Under the pieces are notes generated by a model that saw only the letters and a list, made by a program, of their open reading frames with translations, was not told the DNA's origin and did no database searches. A stretch of 64,000 nucleotides of DNA. Origin: a virus. Positions 9,301 through 17,660 of this stretch are shown piece by piece; positions within the stretch are counted from its first letter, which is position 1; each line of letters starts with the position of its first letter. The translations under genes were made by a program, and so were the position numbers. The stretch covers positions 1 through 64,000 of IMG/VR virus record IMGVR_UViG_3300045125_000140, one strand, 5' to 3'.

Positions 9301-11072
9301 AAGCCGTTAATTCCGGCTCGTCCTCCTAAACCCCAGATGCCGATAAAATCGACTCCAGCAGTAGACTGCACGTTGGCCTCTATAAAATGAGGTCGAAGAT
9401 GCACATCCATAGATGGAGGCGTTTGTGCGAGAGACGCTGTGGTGGCTACTCCGTGATTCGGCAGCGATCCGATAACACTTACAAATTTGATGAAACTGTC
9501 GGAGATTCTTAAGGGATTCTGCTTATTAACATCCCACGCTTCTACAGCGCCCTTTTCCCAATACCCAACTACGCGATCGCGCGTATATCCGAAGTAATCG
9601 GTTAGTGCGGATCCTTCGTAATTTCCTATCGCTTGAAGCCGGTTTCCGCCGTCAAGTATGTTGGAGTTGGGCCCAACAGTTGAGGTCTGTACCTTAAAGT
9701 GTTCTGGGATCGAAAAATCGGAGGCAAGGAACGGGATATATCCGCCGTACTGGGGTGACGACGAGGCCCCATCAGCACCCGTAGCAGTTTGCCACCCCGT
9801 AAAACTCATCGTAGTTGTGCCTACAGCGAATGCGGTGCTGATACTCGTGTTAGCTGCGTATAGGTTGTAGTCTGCCGATATGGTGGCTCCGGCCTGGAGC
9901 CGTAGCTGTTTTTCAGATCCTCCGGACATCAAGCCTGACACGCCGCATTTGAATATGTTATTTTGAACACTGGCAGATGGGACTTGAATATCTAGAAGAT
10001 ATTTAGAGGACGTCGCTAATCCAACGACAACAGTGTTATTCCAAAATACAAGACTATTGCCGGTGATGGATAAGGCCGCTGGTTCGTAAACATCACTGAA
10101 CGGTAAGCTAAAGATGCAGTCTAAAAAGACCACGTTTGCGCCGCTTAAGGCGCCCGCAGCTTTGGACACCGTAACCAGGGCTCCCGCAGTCAGAGACTGA
10201 TTTTTTATAAAGCACCGTTTAAATACTAACTTCACTCCGACAGGAGGGGTAAGTCCAGCATCTGGGGATACTACGACGATCCCGTATCGGCAATTGATTA
10301 TTTTAATTGTGTAGATATACGACGGGGATCCGCTCGCCGGCGTTGCAGTAGAGAACACCCATCCGGAGATGTACAGGCCAGTAGCCGGGGTCGTATTGCC
10401 GCTGTTGGTTGTTTGGGACGGAGGCGGTCCTGAAACACCGACTTGTTCTATGTGTATGTCCGCGCATCTGAATACAAACCTGTCCGCCTCCAGATAACTG
10501 CTGGCGACGGCTCCGCGCTGACTTGGGGATTGCGCCTCGATACTCAGGCCGCGCACCCAAGAGTACTTACAAACAACCGAATTCAGATCAACTTGGCAGT
10601 TTTGTGTTTGAATACCGTACTCAGCGCCGGTAACTTCACAGTCCGTCATTCTTAACGCGGTTCTGTCGTTAGACCCCGAGTAAGAAGCGGTGCACGTCAC
10701 CTGAATGCCGCGAGATCCGGCACACGCGGATCCGCTAACCTGAACAACTTTAAGATTGTTTATTACTACTAACCGCTTATTGTGCAGAGAGACTACCGCG
10801 GTAGTCGGAGCAGTTATGTTTGATATAGTTGCATATTTTGCGTTTTCGTTATTGTACGTTGTTATGTAAAGGCTGTAATGCGAATTGGTTGTGTCGGTGA
10901 TCGTTCCGGTAAATGCGTCTCCGCCCCTAAAATACAGGTACACATCATCGCTGGTCGATGCCGTGGCGAGCATCGCGTTAACTTTTGTTAGCGTCTTTAC
11001 CGGAGAGGCGTCGGACGTGCCTGACGCATTATCGTCTCCAGCGAGTGATACATATATCTTTTTAATTGCCAC
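6339..11072 (-). CDS. Tail spike-like protein: beta-helix, lectin-like and VWA regions
   Basis: This 1,577-residue protein is a probable receptor-binding or tail-spike protein. The N-terminus (YVSLAGDDNASGTSDASP, then VKTLTKV) is the typical opening of right-handed parallel beta-helix (pectate-lyase-like) proteins, and the next 450 residues have the expected pattern of short strands with N and C turns. A later motif VIMTVGTSCPPGFLRVPDTD matches the start of tail-collar domains and recurs in the two genes upstream. The last 100 residues (DVVLALDMGGSLLFYR) begin a VWA fold with a metal-site-like D-x-G-x-S variant (D-M-G-G-S), cut off by an apparent -1 frameshift at 6358-6362; the full gene probably runs 11072 to 5648, about 1,808 residues. 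The ATG start (MAIKKIYVS) directly follows the preceding gene's stop. Confidence 0.75.
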   Translation of the reverse strand: MAIKKIYVSLAGDDNASGTSDASPVKTLTKVNAMLATASTSDDVYLYFRGGDAFTGTITDTTNSHYSLYITTYNNENAKYATISNITAPTTAVVSLHNKRLVVINNLKVVQVSGSACAGSRGIQVTCTASYSGSNDRTALRMTDCEVTGAEYGIQTQNCQVDLNSVVCKYSWVRGLSIEAQSPSQRGAVASSYLEADRFVFRCADIHIEQVGVSGPPPSQTTNSGNTTPATGLYISGWVFSTATPASGSPSYIYTIKIINCRYGIVVVSPDAGLTPPVGVKLVFKRCFIKNQSLTAGALVTVSKAAGALSGANVVFLDCIFSLPFSDVYEPAALSITGNSLVFWNNTVVVGLATSSKYLLDIQVPSASVQNNIFKCGVSGLMSGGSEKQLRLQAGATISADYNLYAANTSISTAFAVGTTTMSFTGWQTATGADGASSSPQYGGYIPFLASDFSIPEHFKVQTSTVGPNSNILDGGNRLQAIGNYEGSALTDYFGYTRDRVVGYWEKGAVEAWDVNKQNPLRISDSFIKFVSVIGSLPNHGVATTASLAQTPPSMDVHLRPHFIEANVQSTAGVDFIGIWGLGGRAGINGFLTIPTQYLDVLASNFTVPRPSTATPLVRPYSFLPNANGNINEWEIGNTPGLNDDRRVTFTLERRSGLTITNFQVPTLKIKLVNEGETLINLTVTGNPIQPIYNTVIKLKLEIRYTGTRVYNEYTGLLDYQYDFKCYVDGNEVISSPGVVMPQEWIEGVGLQYGSGPAVWAGITGASFSPNVNSIDNMGWGEISSGLDTSFSAQVITSARNKSYLADLDATLNRISNGGFTRYPKQQKAVSVKVKSSPGYLVPQTTAITSVPVHVVLAVQIGYSNNLSGFSTTEYLDRVKNTLTSFVNSLDTESYRNKVIITILGYFGANAVSASPYDDTLGECRILSPRLSTSFTRNIDYFTPFAAGVTAGLSTPTISTSTAALGLRQYSTLQTIISPLRSGTLLTSSSKSKILLDIANIELVGKGSGPYFVGPVSSRCFDSGAIFQISTGFKQIQGVKKLAFFICDNRGPIPMDVMAADKSTIGFSRSKNNNRRFGQIVQADAEFKNIGLSRTGVVVAGNIESPGTPSPSPTYSLRASLRGWTDLLKLKNASGTDSFINTPRSTTSLGTDEYLRSMHTLGLPYNAQNPWLGPFLLNASGLVTPTTYPNLGSFGSQRFPFTTQEEKTAATTQVGVDLAAEVKRWCDVVSAPQPQGLQQDVYDNDIVTAEIDSESGVVFSVAESEEADSLITPWKVYGSEGLFEIIPVDGEVTHYSPDGGNQARITFVSSGLIYLKQKLTDVKPLRGREVSVSFTLRKFNGSATVTTSLVVDGVITKIGSESSAYAGECSRFSYNYKIPVSAKEVSLLFEFSGKVSESAGIAAISLAVGSVSGSRPFTECDSDLQVPSGTVIMTVGTSCPPGFLRVPDTDGKLALGVTDNAAFYERRVSKITSDSTANDPDFRYVDVVLALDMGGSLLFYRAINKMLSALNKWPSNIVRFRIVHTNSIIPNQAEIFTTLTPQTQLSAPPSNGLSQLSLAISKAGDEMTSLPPSLARF

Positions 11073-11073
11073 G

Positions 11074-14000
11074 TCAGACTTTCTCGCACATCAAGTATGC
11101 CGAAAACTCGGGCATAGGGTAAAAATACTTCGGGAAGAAGCCGTGACCGTGCTTACGCGCTACGGACGTCGGAGCAACTTCGGATTCTTTGTATGTCGCA
11201 ACTCTCGGCGCAATATTTTCGTTAAACGTCGCGTTTCCTTGAGTTATTTCGTGAGAGTGTCCCATAGATCCGTAGCTGAAGCCTTTTAATCTACCATCCG
11301 GGTACAGGTCGTCAACTACCGTATCGCCGTATCTTACATATCCGCTAGGCTCTACGACGACCCCTTCAAAATTATTAGACATGATATCGTCGACGACGTT
11401 GCCGAATACTGAAACATTCAGCACCGTTGTGAACGCGCGAACAGACCACATACCCTGACCGCGTATGACGGATTTATTTATAACAACAGAATTAGGGTCA
11501 AACAGTTTAGCATCCGACAAGTACGCCCACGCGTCTTGCGAGTCTCCAACAGGATCGCCCGGCAATCTGGCCCAGTTAAGTGATGTTACGAGGCTGTTAA
11601 AGGCGGACGATATTTCTGAAGGAACTCCGCTTAACACGAAACCGTCCGGAGCGGGGCCGCCAGCGGATCCAACGTAAGAATCGATCGTTCCACCACCGGC
11701 TTTTCTAACTGATACGCTAGTTGCATTTGCTGAATTTATCTCTACCAGAAGTCGCTGCATTAAATAAACGTACTGCGTGGTTGTCGAGCCGCCGGTAGGG
11801 TTGGGGAGTGTCTGATTTACTAATGCTTTAATAGGTACTGGTAGCGTATTATAAGATATGCCTCTAGAGTCTAACGTAGACTTGGGAATTCGATACATCA
11901 GAGTCAAAGCAAACAGGTCCCCGATATTCGGTATCGGATCAAACTCTACGTTCGGAAGTCCCACCAGCGCTAGCCCATCGTTGAGAGTAACTGGAACCGG
12001 ATTTCCATATACGCCGTTTGGAGGAAGCTGCCCGAAATCCCCGGGAGACCAGTTCGGAACGCCGCCGTTAAACGGGAAACCTGGAAAGATGGAGTAGAAC
12101 GGCGTTAGGTTAGTTCCGTACGGAAGCGTGGTGTAAAGAGTTTCCAGAGACGACGGGGGCCCGTTTACAACTCTTGTAATTTTTGAGACGGTCTGCGTAG
12201 TCTCAGTTTGATTAATATTTCCAATAGTTAGTGACGTTGCTGATTGATTATTTGATGCGTTAGGCAGTGATGCGGTTGTGACGAATATTGGGCCTAGTGG
12301 CGGGACGGTGGCGGACGACGGAGGTAGGGCGGAGAACGGGATAAACATCGGGTACGAGATGCCGTCATACGCGGGATTATCGGATGCCCAAACCCCTTCA
12401 AAGTGCTGCCTAGAAACAGACACTTGACGAACCACGGAAGAGTAGTCGTACTTCCTGTTTCGGAGATCGTGTATGCCCCGATCTCGAGATGACCTGATTC
12501 GCAGCGACATGCCGGGTTGAACCTTAAGTTGCGGCGTATCGATGTTGAACAACTCCATTTCGCCAAACGTCGGGGTCGTTGCTGGAGTCGACATCAGAAC
12601 TTGTTTTGAGACCCCTTTCACCGGTATGGGTCTGTTGTTCTGGTCTAGCAACACAGCCGGAATGCCGGTCCACGTCAGAACAGTCCTATTTCGGATACCG
12701 TCGTAAGACGCGCCTTCAGGAGGAGGCAGAAGCGGAACAGTTTCTAGCTCTCCCGAAGATGCTTGTCTGGTGGACGACCATATACCGTCAGTTGCACTTT
12801 TTGCAAGTGAGTCCACGCGTTTAAATCCAGCAGGGCATCTCGGACCGCTGTATAGGATGACGGCACCTTTAGGAATAACTCCTGCATGCTCATCCACCTT
12901 ATGAAGCAGCCGATCTAAAGAAGATCGCTGATCTGCGGGAAGGGCTACGGATGTGTCGCTACGGTCGTCTAGATAGCTGAAGTCGTGTCGCGCTACGAAA
13001 TCGCCTTTGTAGAGAACAACATCGCCGATCTCGAAGGTCGGAGGATACTCTGTTGACGATGTGTTCAACGGCTGGTATCGAATTCTGACTCGAAGGTTAC
13101 CTTTCGGCGGCGTGGTAAATTCGGTTAAGAATCTAAATACGTGGCGACGGAATGTAGTAGTCAGCGACGATTCTTCGCTGGTTGACGCCGACTCTCCGAA
13201 CGCCGTGGCCGTCGAATTTGAGGCCCCGGGAAGCGGGACCGTTGTGTTGTTTATCAGAATCGGAGTTTCTTCTCCGGTCACTGGATCAACGATATCGATA
13301 AACGGTTCTATTAAAAATGAGTCGAATGCGTTAGAAAGGACATTTGCGGGGTAGGCGCTAAATGCCAGCGTGAACTCGTATCGATAGGCGTAGACGTACT
13401 TTACGAAGTTAACTCTGAATCTCGGGAAAACGTACCAAGTGGTAAGGCTGATGTTTGGAAGACCGGCCGGAATAAATGGGGATCCAGGTATTGCGGACAC
13501 ACCTAGTTTTACAGAGCCCTCTTGATTCTGAATCGACGTAATTTTGCAGACCGAGTAGTCGGTTCTTCGACGAAGGCCCGATGTTTGCGAGAAGAGGACT
13601 CCAGCCCGCTCCTCGATGTTCTCGATCACCAACGTATCGCCGGGCTGTATCCCTACTAACTCCGAATTGTTTTCGTCCTTTATTTGGCGATTAAATGTAT
13701 TGGCTTTGTTAATTACAATAAACGTGTGCTGCCCTTCGGAAACAAAGGACGCGGCCGCATTTTGGTGGGAGGCGATCCACGGAATCGACTTTGTCGGCGA
13801 AGCCGTCAAGAAGTATCGATCGATGTTGGACGCCGTGTATTTTACGGTCGCCCCAGCTCTAAACACTCCGTTTAGATCCGGATACTGGGGAACTTCGGCT
13901 AAAAGTTCGGAGCCCTCGGAGATCGGGATGCGTTCGCCGAAGCCGTTCATCTGATAGACGGCGAACTCTTCGGAAGCGACGTGTTTTCCGTCTATTATTG

Positions 14001-14337
14001 TATCTGCTGGAAACTCAATTCGAATAGTAGACGGGGAGGTTGGCACAGCGATAGCATTAACAACGTAATGTTCGCTTGGATACGACCACACGTCTTTTCG
14101 GTCAACAGTCTGGGCAATTTCGGAGTAGTGGTCTACCCCGACTTCGGCAGGGCGAACGAGCTTGGCCACGTACAACGGCGATCCGGTGTTCTGTAAGCTG
14201 AGCTCGGAGGTGCTTCCGGCAATCGAATTAATCCCGTGACTGGCTGAGCCACGGAGGACTTCCCATCCGGAGAGACCGCTATTGAAATCTCCGTTCATGA
14301 GCAGCGACGGCGCATCTTTTTGGCGGATCGTTGCCAT
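11074..14337 (-). CDS. Tail fibre with collar-type motifs, 1,087 aa
   Basis: A large tail fibre. The N-terminus contains SLLMNGDFNSGLSGW, which is how carbohydrate-binding (galactose-binding-like) modules of fibres often begin. In the middle, near residue 500, KGAVILYSGPRCPAGFKRVD resembles a tail-collar domain entry. The C-terminus has GHSHEITQGN and HGHGFFP followed by a final aromatic strand ending in C-E-K-V, a common ending of collar-type fibres, where His pairs coordinate metal in the trimer. It starts at ATG 14337, overlapping the upstream stop, and is part of the minus-strand tail operon. Receptor binding is inferred from architecture only. Confidence 0.75.
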   Translation of the reverse strand: MATIRQKDAPSLLMNGDFNSGLSGWEVLRGSASHGINSIAGSTSELSLQNTGSPLYVAKLVRPAEVGVDHYSEIAQTVDRKDVWSYPSEHYVVNAIAVPTSPSTIRIEFPADTIIDGKHVASEEFAVYQMNGFGERIPISEGSELLAEVPQYPDLNGVFRAGATVKYTASNIDRYFLTASPTKSIPWIASHQNAAASFVSEGQHTFIVINKANTFNRQIKDENNSELVGIQPGDTLVIENIEERAGVLFSQTSGLRRRTDYSVCKITSIQNQEGSVKLGVSAIPGSPFIPAGLPNISLTTWYVFPRFRVNFVKYVYAYRYEFTLAFSAYPANVLSNAFDSFLIEPFIDIVDPVTGEETPILINNTTVPLPGASNSTATAFGESASTSEESSLTTTFRRHVFRFLTEFTTPPKGNLRVRIRYQPLNTSSTEYPPTFEIGDVVLYKGDFVARHDFSYLDDRSDTSVALPADQRSSLDRLLHKVDEHAGVIPKGAVILYSGPRCPAGFKRVDSLAKSATDGIWSSTRQASSGELETVPLLPPPEGASYDGIRNRTVLTWTGIPAVLLDQNNRPIPVKGVSKQVLMSTPATTPTFGEMELFNIDTPQLKVQPGMSLRIRSSRDRGIHDLRNRKYDYSSVVRQVSVSRQHFEGVWASDNPAYDGISYPMFIPFSALPPSSATVPPLGPIFVTTASLPNASNNQSATSLTIGNINQTETTQTVSKITRVVNGPPSSLETLYTTLPYGTNLTPFYSIFPGFPFNGGVPNWSPGDFGQLPPNGVYGNPVPVTLNDGLALVGLPNVEFDPIPNIGDLFALTLMYRIPKSTLDSRGISYNTLPVPIKALVNQTLPNPTGGSTTTQYVYLMQRLLVEINSANATSVSVRKAGGGTIDSYVGSAGGPAPDGFVLSGVPSEISSAFNSLVTSLNWARLPGDPVGDSQDAWAYLSDAKLFDPNSVVINKSVIRGQGMWSVRAFTTVLNVSVFGNVVDDIMSNNFEGVVVEPSGYVRYGDTVVDDLYPDGRLKGFSYGSMGHSHEITQGNATFNENIAPRVATYKESEVAPTSVARKHGHGFFPKYFYPMPEFSAYLMCEKV

Positions 14338-15449
14338 TATATCTTCCTGCAGAAGAGGAACTGTCGATTAACCGGAACAGATCCGGCATCAGAAACATTA
14401 TGTTGGTGATCGGACGTTCCTTCGGCGGCTTCGTCGGCCGGCGAACGGCCGAAGCTGTTATAGGACGGAAACTGTGTCGGATCTACGGACACAGACTGAC
14501 CAAACTTACTTAAAAAGGATTCAAACTGCCTTGTTTGATCAGCTACAAGAGAGAATTTATATTCCGCTCTGTTGTGCGAAGGTGCGCCGAGTGATTGGTT
14601 GGTGGGCGAGGTTGATCCCATAGGGAACGCTCTGAACCTCGCCTTTATCCTTGAGTCAGCTGAAACCCATTCGTCGGGCGGAACTTGATTATCCGGCTCC
14701 TCAAGCTTTACAAATCCAGGCGGGCACGCATTACCCATGAACATCATTATGGCGTCTCGAGGAATTGCGCAGTACACGGGATCGCCCGTGTACGGCGCAC
14801 TGTCGTGCTCTCCGTGAACCAGCTGAATGTTGCCTATGTGAACTTCGGCAAGCTCGGTGCGGTCCAATCTCTTTATAGAGATTAGAATCTTTGCCGGCTC
14901 TATGGGAGCAGGAATCTTTAGACGTATGCGGGACCAGGAGCTGTTAGTCGATCTGGATAAGTTTCTTACATCGGAAACGCCGACGCTAGATCCCAGGATG
15001 TCTTCGAACTTGGCGGACACGGTTATTTTGCCGCTCTTCAATCGCATAGACATTTCGAGCGTATACCACGCCTGCTTGCCCAGCAATCTTAAATGATCGG
15101 ACAGGTAACCTTCGTACACCTCTCGGCGAGCCGAGGCCGGCTCGAGCGGAACAGGAAAATCTAGAACGTTAACGTTCGAATTAATTGAGTAAGATTGCGA
15201 CAAAACAAGCGCGGAGCTAGACACCAACTTTACCGCAAGATAGTCCGAAGCGCCGTCTACCTCGGTCTGATCTTCTGAGCGGACATACGCGGCGTTTACC
15301 GAAAGGTCGTCCGGATAAAACGCTCCACCAAAAACATCCCAATAGTGCGGATATCGATCGCCGTCTACAGTTTCGAGGTGATCCATCCCGCCATTGATGA
15401 CTAGGTTTCTAAGGCAGAAGGAGTCGGCGTGTTTTCTGTTACGGCTCAC
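14337..15449 (-). CDS. Collar-type tail fibre, 370 aa
   Basis: This protein has the same layout as its neighbour in shorter form: LVINGGMDHLETVDGDRYPH near the N-terminus (the 'NGGM/NGDF' opening of fibre carbohydrate-binding modules), then a collar-like motif IMMFMGNACPPGFVKLEEPD near residue 235, then DHQHNVSDAG and a final strand ending C-R-K-I. It starts with GTG at 15449, which overlaps the stop of the helicase gene (GTGA), so the two are translationally coupled. Likely a tail fibre or fibre-tip subunit, paralogous in its C-terminal half to the 11074-14337 protein. Confidence 0.75.
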   Translation of the reverse strand: MSRNRKHADSFCLRNLVINGGMDHLETVDGDRYPHYWDVFGGAFYPDDLSVNAAYVRSEDQTEVDGASDYLAVKLVSSSALVLSQSYSINSNVNVLDFPVPLEPASARREVYEGYLSDHLRLLGKQAWYTLEMSMRLKSGKITVSAKFEDILGSSVGVSDVRNLSRSTNSSWSRIRLKIPAPIEPAKILISIKRLDRTELAEVHIGNIQLVHGEHDSAPYTGDPVYCAIPRDAIMMFMGNACPPGFVKLEEPDNQVPPDEWVSADSRIKARFRAFPMGSTSPTNQSLGAPSHNRAEYKFSLVADQTRQFESFLSKFGQSVSVDPTQFPSYNSFGRSPADEAAEGTSDHQHNVSDAGSVPVNRQFLFCRKI

Positions 15450-16924
15450 TTGCCGCCCTCCTGTTGGAGGACCTCAAGGAACTGGTCGATCAGTTTCTGT
15501 TTTTTGCCGGCCAGGCCGTGCATGTATTCGTCGGTGGATGTGTGCGGCTTATCACCCATCATGCGTTGAAATAGCGTAGGCGGGGTGGTCGAATGGTAAT
15601 GGCGAACATCGACATGACGCTCATCCGGAGGAAGATGCTCGTGGCTCTTATAACGGATCGCGCGGCCGATGACCTGCTTGATGCGGCTCTTGTTCCAGTG
15701 CGGCTCGACTACCTGAACCATTCTGGTGCCCTTTAGGTCTAGGCCTTCGGAGCCGGCGCCGGAAACTAGAAGAGCCTTTATCTTATCGGCGTTGTAGTCT
15801 TCGACGATCTTCTTCTTTTGCCGATCCGAAAGCTCTCCTGTGAACATCGCCGCCGGAACACCTGCCTTGGTTAAGGCCGAGTGCAGCGGCTGGATCCCGT
15901 CACGGATAAAGTTGGAGTAGATCACGCCCTTGAATCGGGGGTTCTTTTCCAGCCCGGAACCAAAATCAGAAAGAATCTTCTGGAACTTGGGCGAGTGATG
16001 GAGTGCATCCTCTTCCGTCATGTACGTCTGGTAACTGTGCGGCGTGTTCGACACCGCTCGAGGAGCGCTCAGGAAGGCGGCGAGGTTTGCCGACTCTTTC
16101 TTTGACGGAGGGAGGTTGCGTTCTACTTTTCGGAGAAGTCCGCTCGGTATTCCACGGGCAACGTAATCGTATACCTGCTTCTGAACCGGGCTCATCTGAA
16201 CCTTGATGGTCTTTTCCGACGAGGACGGGAATCCGTCTTTTATCGACGGATGGTAGTCGACGTATTTACGTACGGCGCGCGCAAATTGAGCCTTGTTCTT
16301 TATAGCCGGCTCGACTCCAGGCTGAACTCCGAAAAGATACTTCTCGATGAGCCCGGGGCTTACTTCCTTCTCCTCAACAAACTCTTTTTCGAATTCTCCG
16401 CCGGTAGGAAGGACCTTCTTACCTGCGGCGATGTTGAGTAGTGGGGCTAGCTCGCTCGGATAGTTTTGAATCGGCGTGCCGGTAAGTAGGATTCTGCGGG
16501 CGGACGGAGACGCCTGCTCCAAGGCGGCGCGAGTGCGCATCGACGTCGGATCTTGCAAGCGGTGCGCTTCGTCGAAGATAAGGACTTTGTCCCTGCTCGA
16601 CGGCGACTTCGTAAATCCTTCGTAGCTCTTAAGATCGAAGGGTACTTTGGGCTTGACCTTGGCTATCTCTTTGAGGTAGTTGGGTCTAAGCGATGCCGGA
16701 ACAACTGCCTCAGCAGGAAGTCCTAGCTTATCGGCAGCCGAAATTGATGTGATCGTTTTACCGGAACCGAGTCCGTGGTAAACGAGAAGGCCAGGAGTTT
16801 CGAGAAGCTTTTGAAGCACGCGCTTTTGATGCGGCTTGAGCTCTATCTTCTCCTCTCCCTTATTCTTATCGGGATCGGGAGCTTTCTTGGCGATCTTCTC
16901 GAATGAAGAGGCGAGGCGTCTCAT
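15446..16924 (-). CDS. SF2/SNF2-type DNA helicase-ATPase
   Basis: A 492-residue superfamily 2 ATPase. Motifs in order: Walker A GLGSGKT at residues 51-57, DEAH box (LIFDEAHRLQD) at 118-121, motif III-like LLTGTP at 146-151, then in the second RecA domain SGAGSEGLDLKG and QVIGRAIRYKSH (motif VI with its arginines). The HW..SRIKQVIGRAIRYKSH form resembles SNF2-like helicases of large viruses. It would translocate on double-stranded DNA using ATP. Its place among fibre genes is odd for a replication enzyme. Its N-terminus, RRLASSFEKIAKKA, resembles a short form of the tag seen on many proteins at 33-61 kb, so it may be packaged in the virion. The ATG start is at 16924. Confidence 0.85.
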   Translation of the reverse strand: MRRLASSFEKIAKKAPDPDKNKGEEKIELKPHQKRVLQKLLETPGLLVYHGLGSGKTITSISAADKLGLPAEAVVPASLRPNYLKEIAKVKPKVPFDLKSYEGFTKSPSSRDKVLIFDEAHRLQDPTSMRTRAALEQASPSARRILLTGTPIQNYPSELAPLLNIAAGKKVLPTGGEFEKEFVEEKEVSPGLIEKYLFGVQPGVEPAIKNKAQFARAVRKYVDYHPSIKDGFPSSSEKTIKVQMSPVQKQVYDYVARGIPSGLLRKVERNLPPSKKESANLAAFLSAPRAVSNTPHSYQTYMTEEDALHHSPKFQKILSDFGSGLEKNPRFKGVIYSNFIRDGIQPLHSALTKAGVPAAMFTGELSDRQKKKIVEDYNADKIKALLVSGAGSEGLDLKGTRMVQVVEPHWNKSRIKQVIGRAIRYKSHEHLPPDERHVDVRHYHSTTPPTLFQRMMGDKPHTSTDEYMHGLAGKKQKLIDQFLEVLQQEGGK

Positions 16925-16927
16925 GGA

Positions 16928-17611
16928 TCACCTCGGCTCAACTACGAGAACTCCGGAGTTATCGACGCGAACGAGCCACTTGGACCCGTTTGGCGCCCGC
17001 ATGGCGAAACCATCGCCAAAACCGCGGAACTCGGCGGCTTCGTTGTCGCCCTGATCTTGGACGATCACCTTATTTCGCACGGAAGCGGGAATCGACGTGT
17101 GCGGAACGGAGAATAAATATAGCCCGGTTTGATACGTAGAGTCGTCCTTGTCCGCCCCGTAAATTCTTACGCTGTTGGACGTGCGCTCTTCGTAAAATGA
17201 GGGGAAGTCTGCGGCGACAAAGCTCGTCGGAGACGCTCCGCCGGTCTTCTGCATCCCAATCATAGACAGGCGCTCGTCTATAGATGGAATACGGCTAAAT
17301 GTGATCTTGGTAGTTGCGGGATTTGACCCGTTATAGTTCGCTATGTATATCTGAAGCTGATTTGAAGCGACTATGTAGTCAAAGTCTAGGATAAAATCGG
17401 TGTATACCCCGATCGCATCTGTTCCACGAGTTACCTGAGGCGATCCGTTCTTTACGGTAGACGTGCTGTGTATGGACACGACTTGAGACTTACCGGTTTC
17501 GGCGCCGTAAAATCTGGACGCATCGCCCTCGCTCGCTACGCGAACAAATACCCCAGGAATTAACGTTGGAGTAGGTAAAATCGTGTTTATGTATTGACGA
17601 ACTTGAGCCAC
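16928..17611 (-). CDS. Tail-module structural protein, 227 aa
   Basis: A beta-rich protein of unknown fold that starts (GTG) with MAQVRQYINTILPTPTL. The N-terminal MAQ(V/I)R resembles the start of the upstream 777-residue fibre (MAQIRTTRYH), suggesting both attach to the same partner. Residues 1-200 alternate short strands and polar loops. It sits 3 bases upstream of the helicase gene and 49 bases downstream of the large fibre gene, so it is co-transcribed with them. A fibre or baseplate-accessory role is inferred from context. Confidence 0.65.
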   Translation of the reverse strand: MAQVRQYINTILPTPTLIPGVFVRVASEGDASRFYGAETGKSQVVSIHSTSTVKNGSPQVTRGTDAIGVYTDFILDFDYIVASNQLQIYIANYNGSNPATTKITFSRIPSIDERLSMIGMQKTGGASPTSFVAADFPSFYEERTSNSVRIYGADKDDSTYQTGLYLFSVPHTSIPASVRNKVIVQDQGDNEAAEFRGFGDGFAMRAPNGSKWLVRVDNSGVLVVEPR

Positions 17612-17660
17612 TTTAAGCCTCGATCAAGTACAGTTTATCTGGATTTTGGCCGTTTACCCG

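Noticed and set aside
5797-11072. Programmed -1 frameshifting in the tail protein (G AAA AAG at 5813 region)
   Set aside because: The heptamer is slippery in bacteria, but the same kind of shift occurs at many unrelated homopolymers (C, G, T and A runs) in this window, so a sequencing cause is much simpler.
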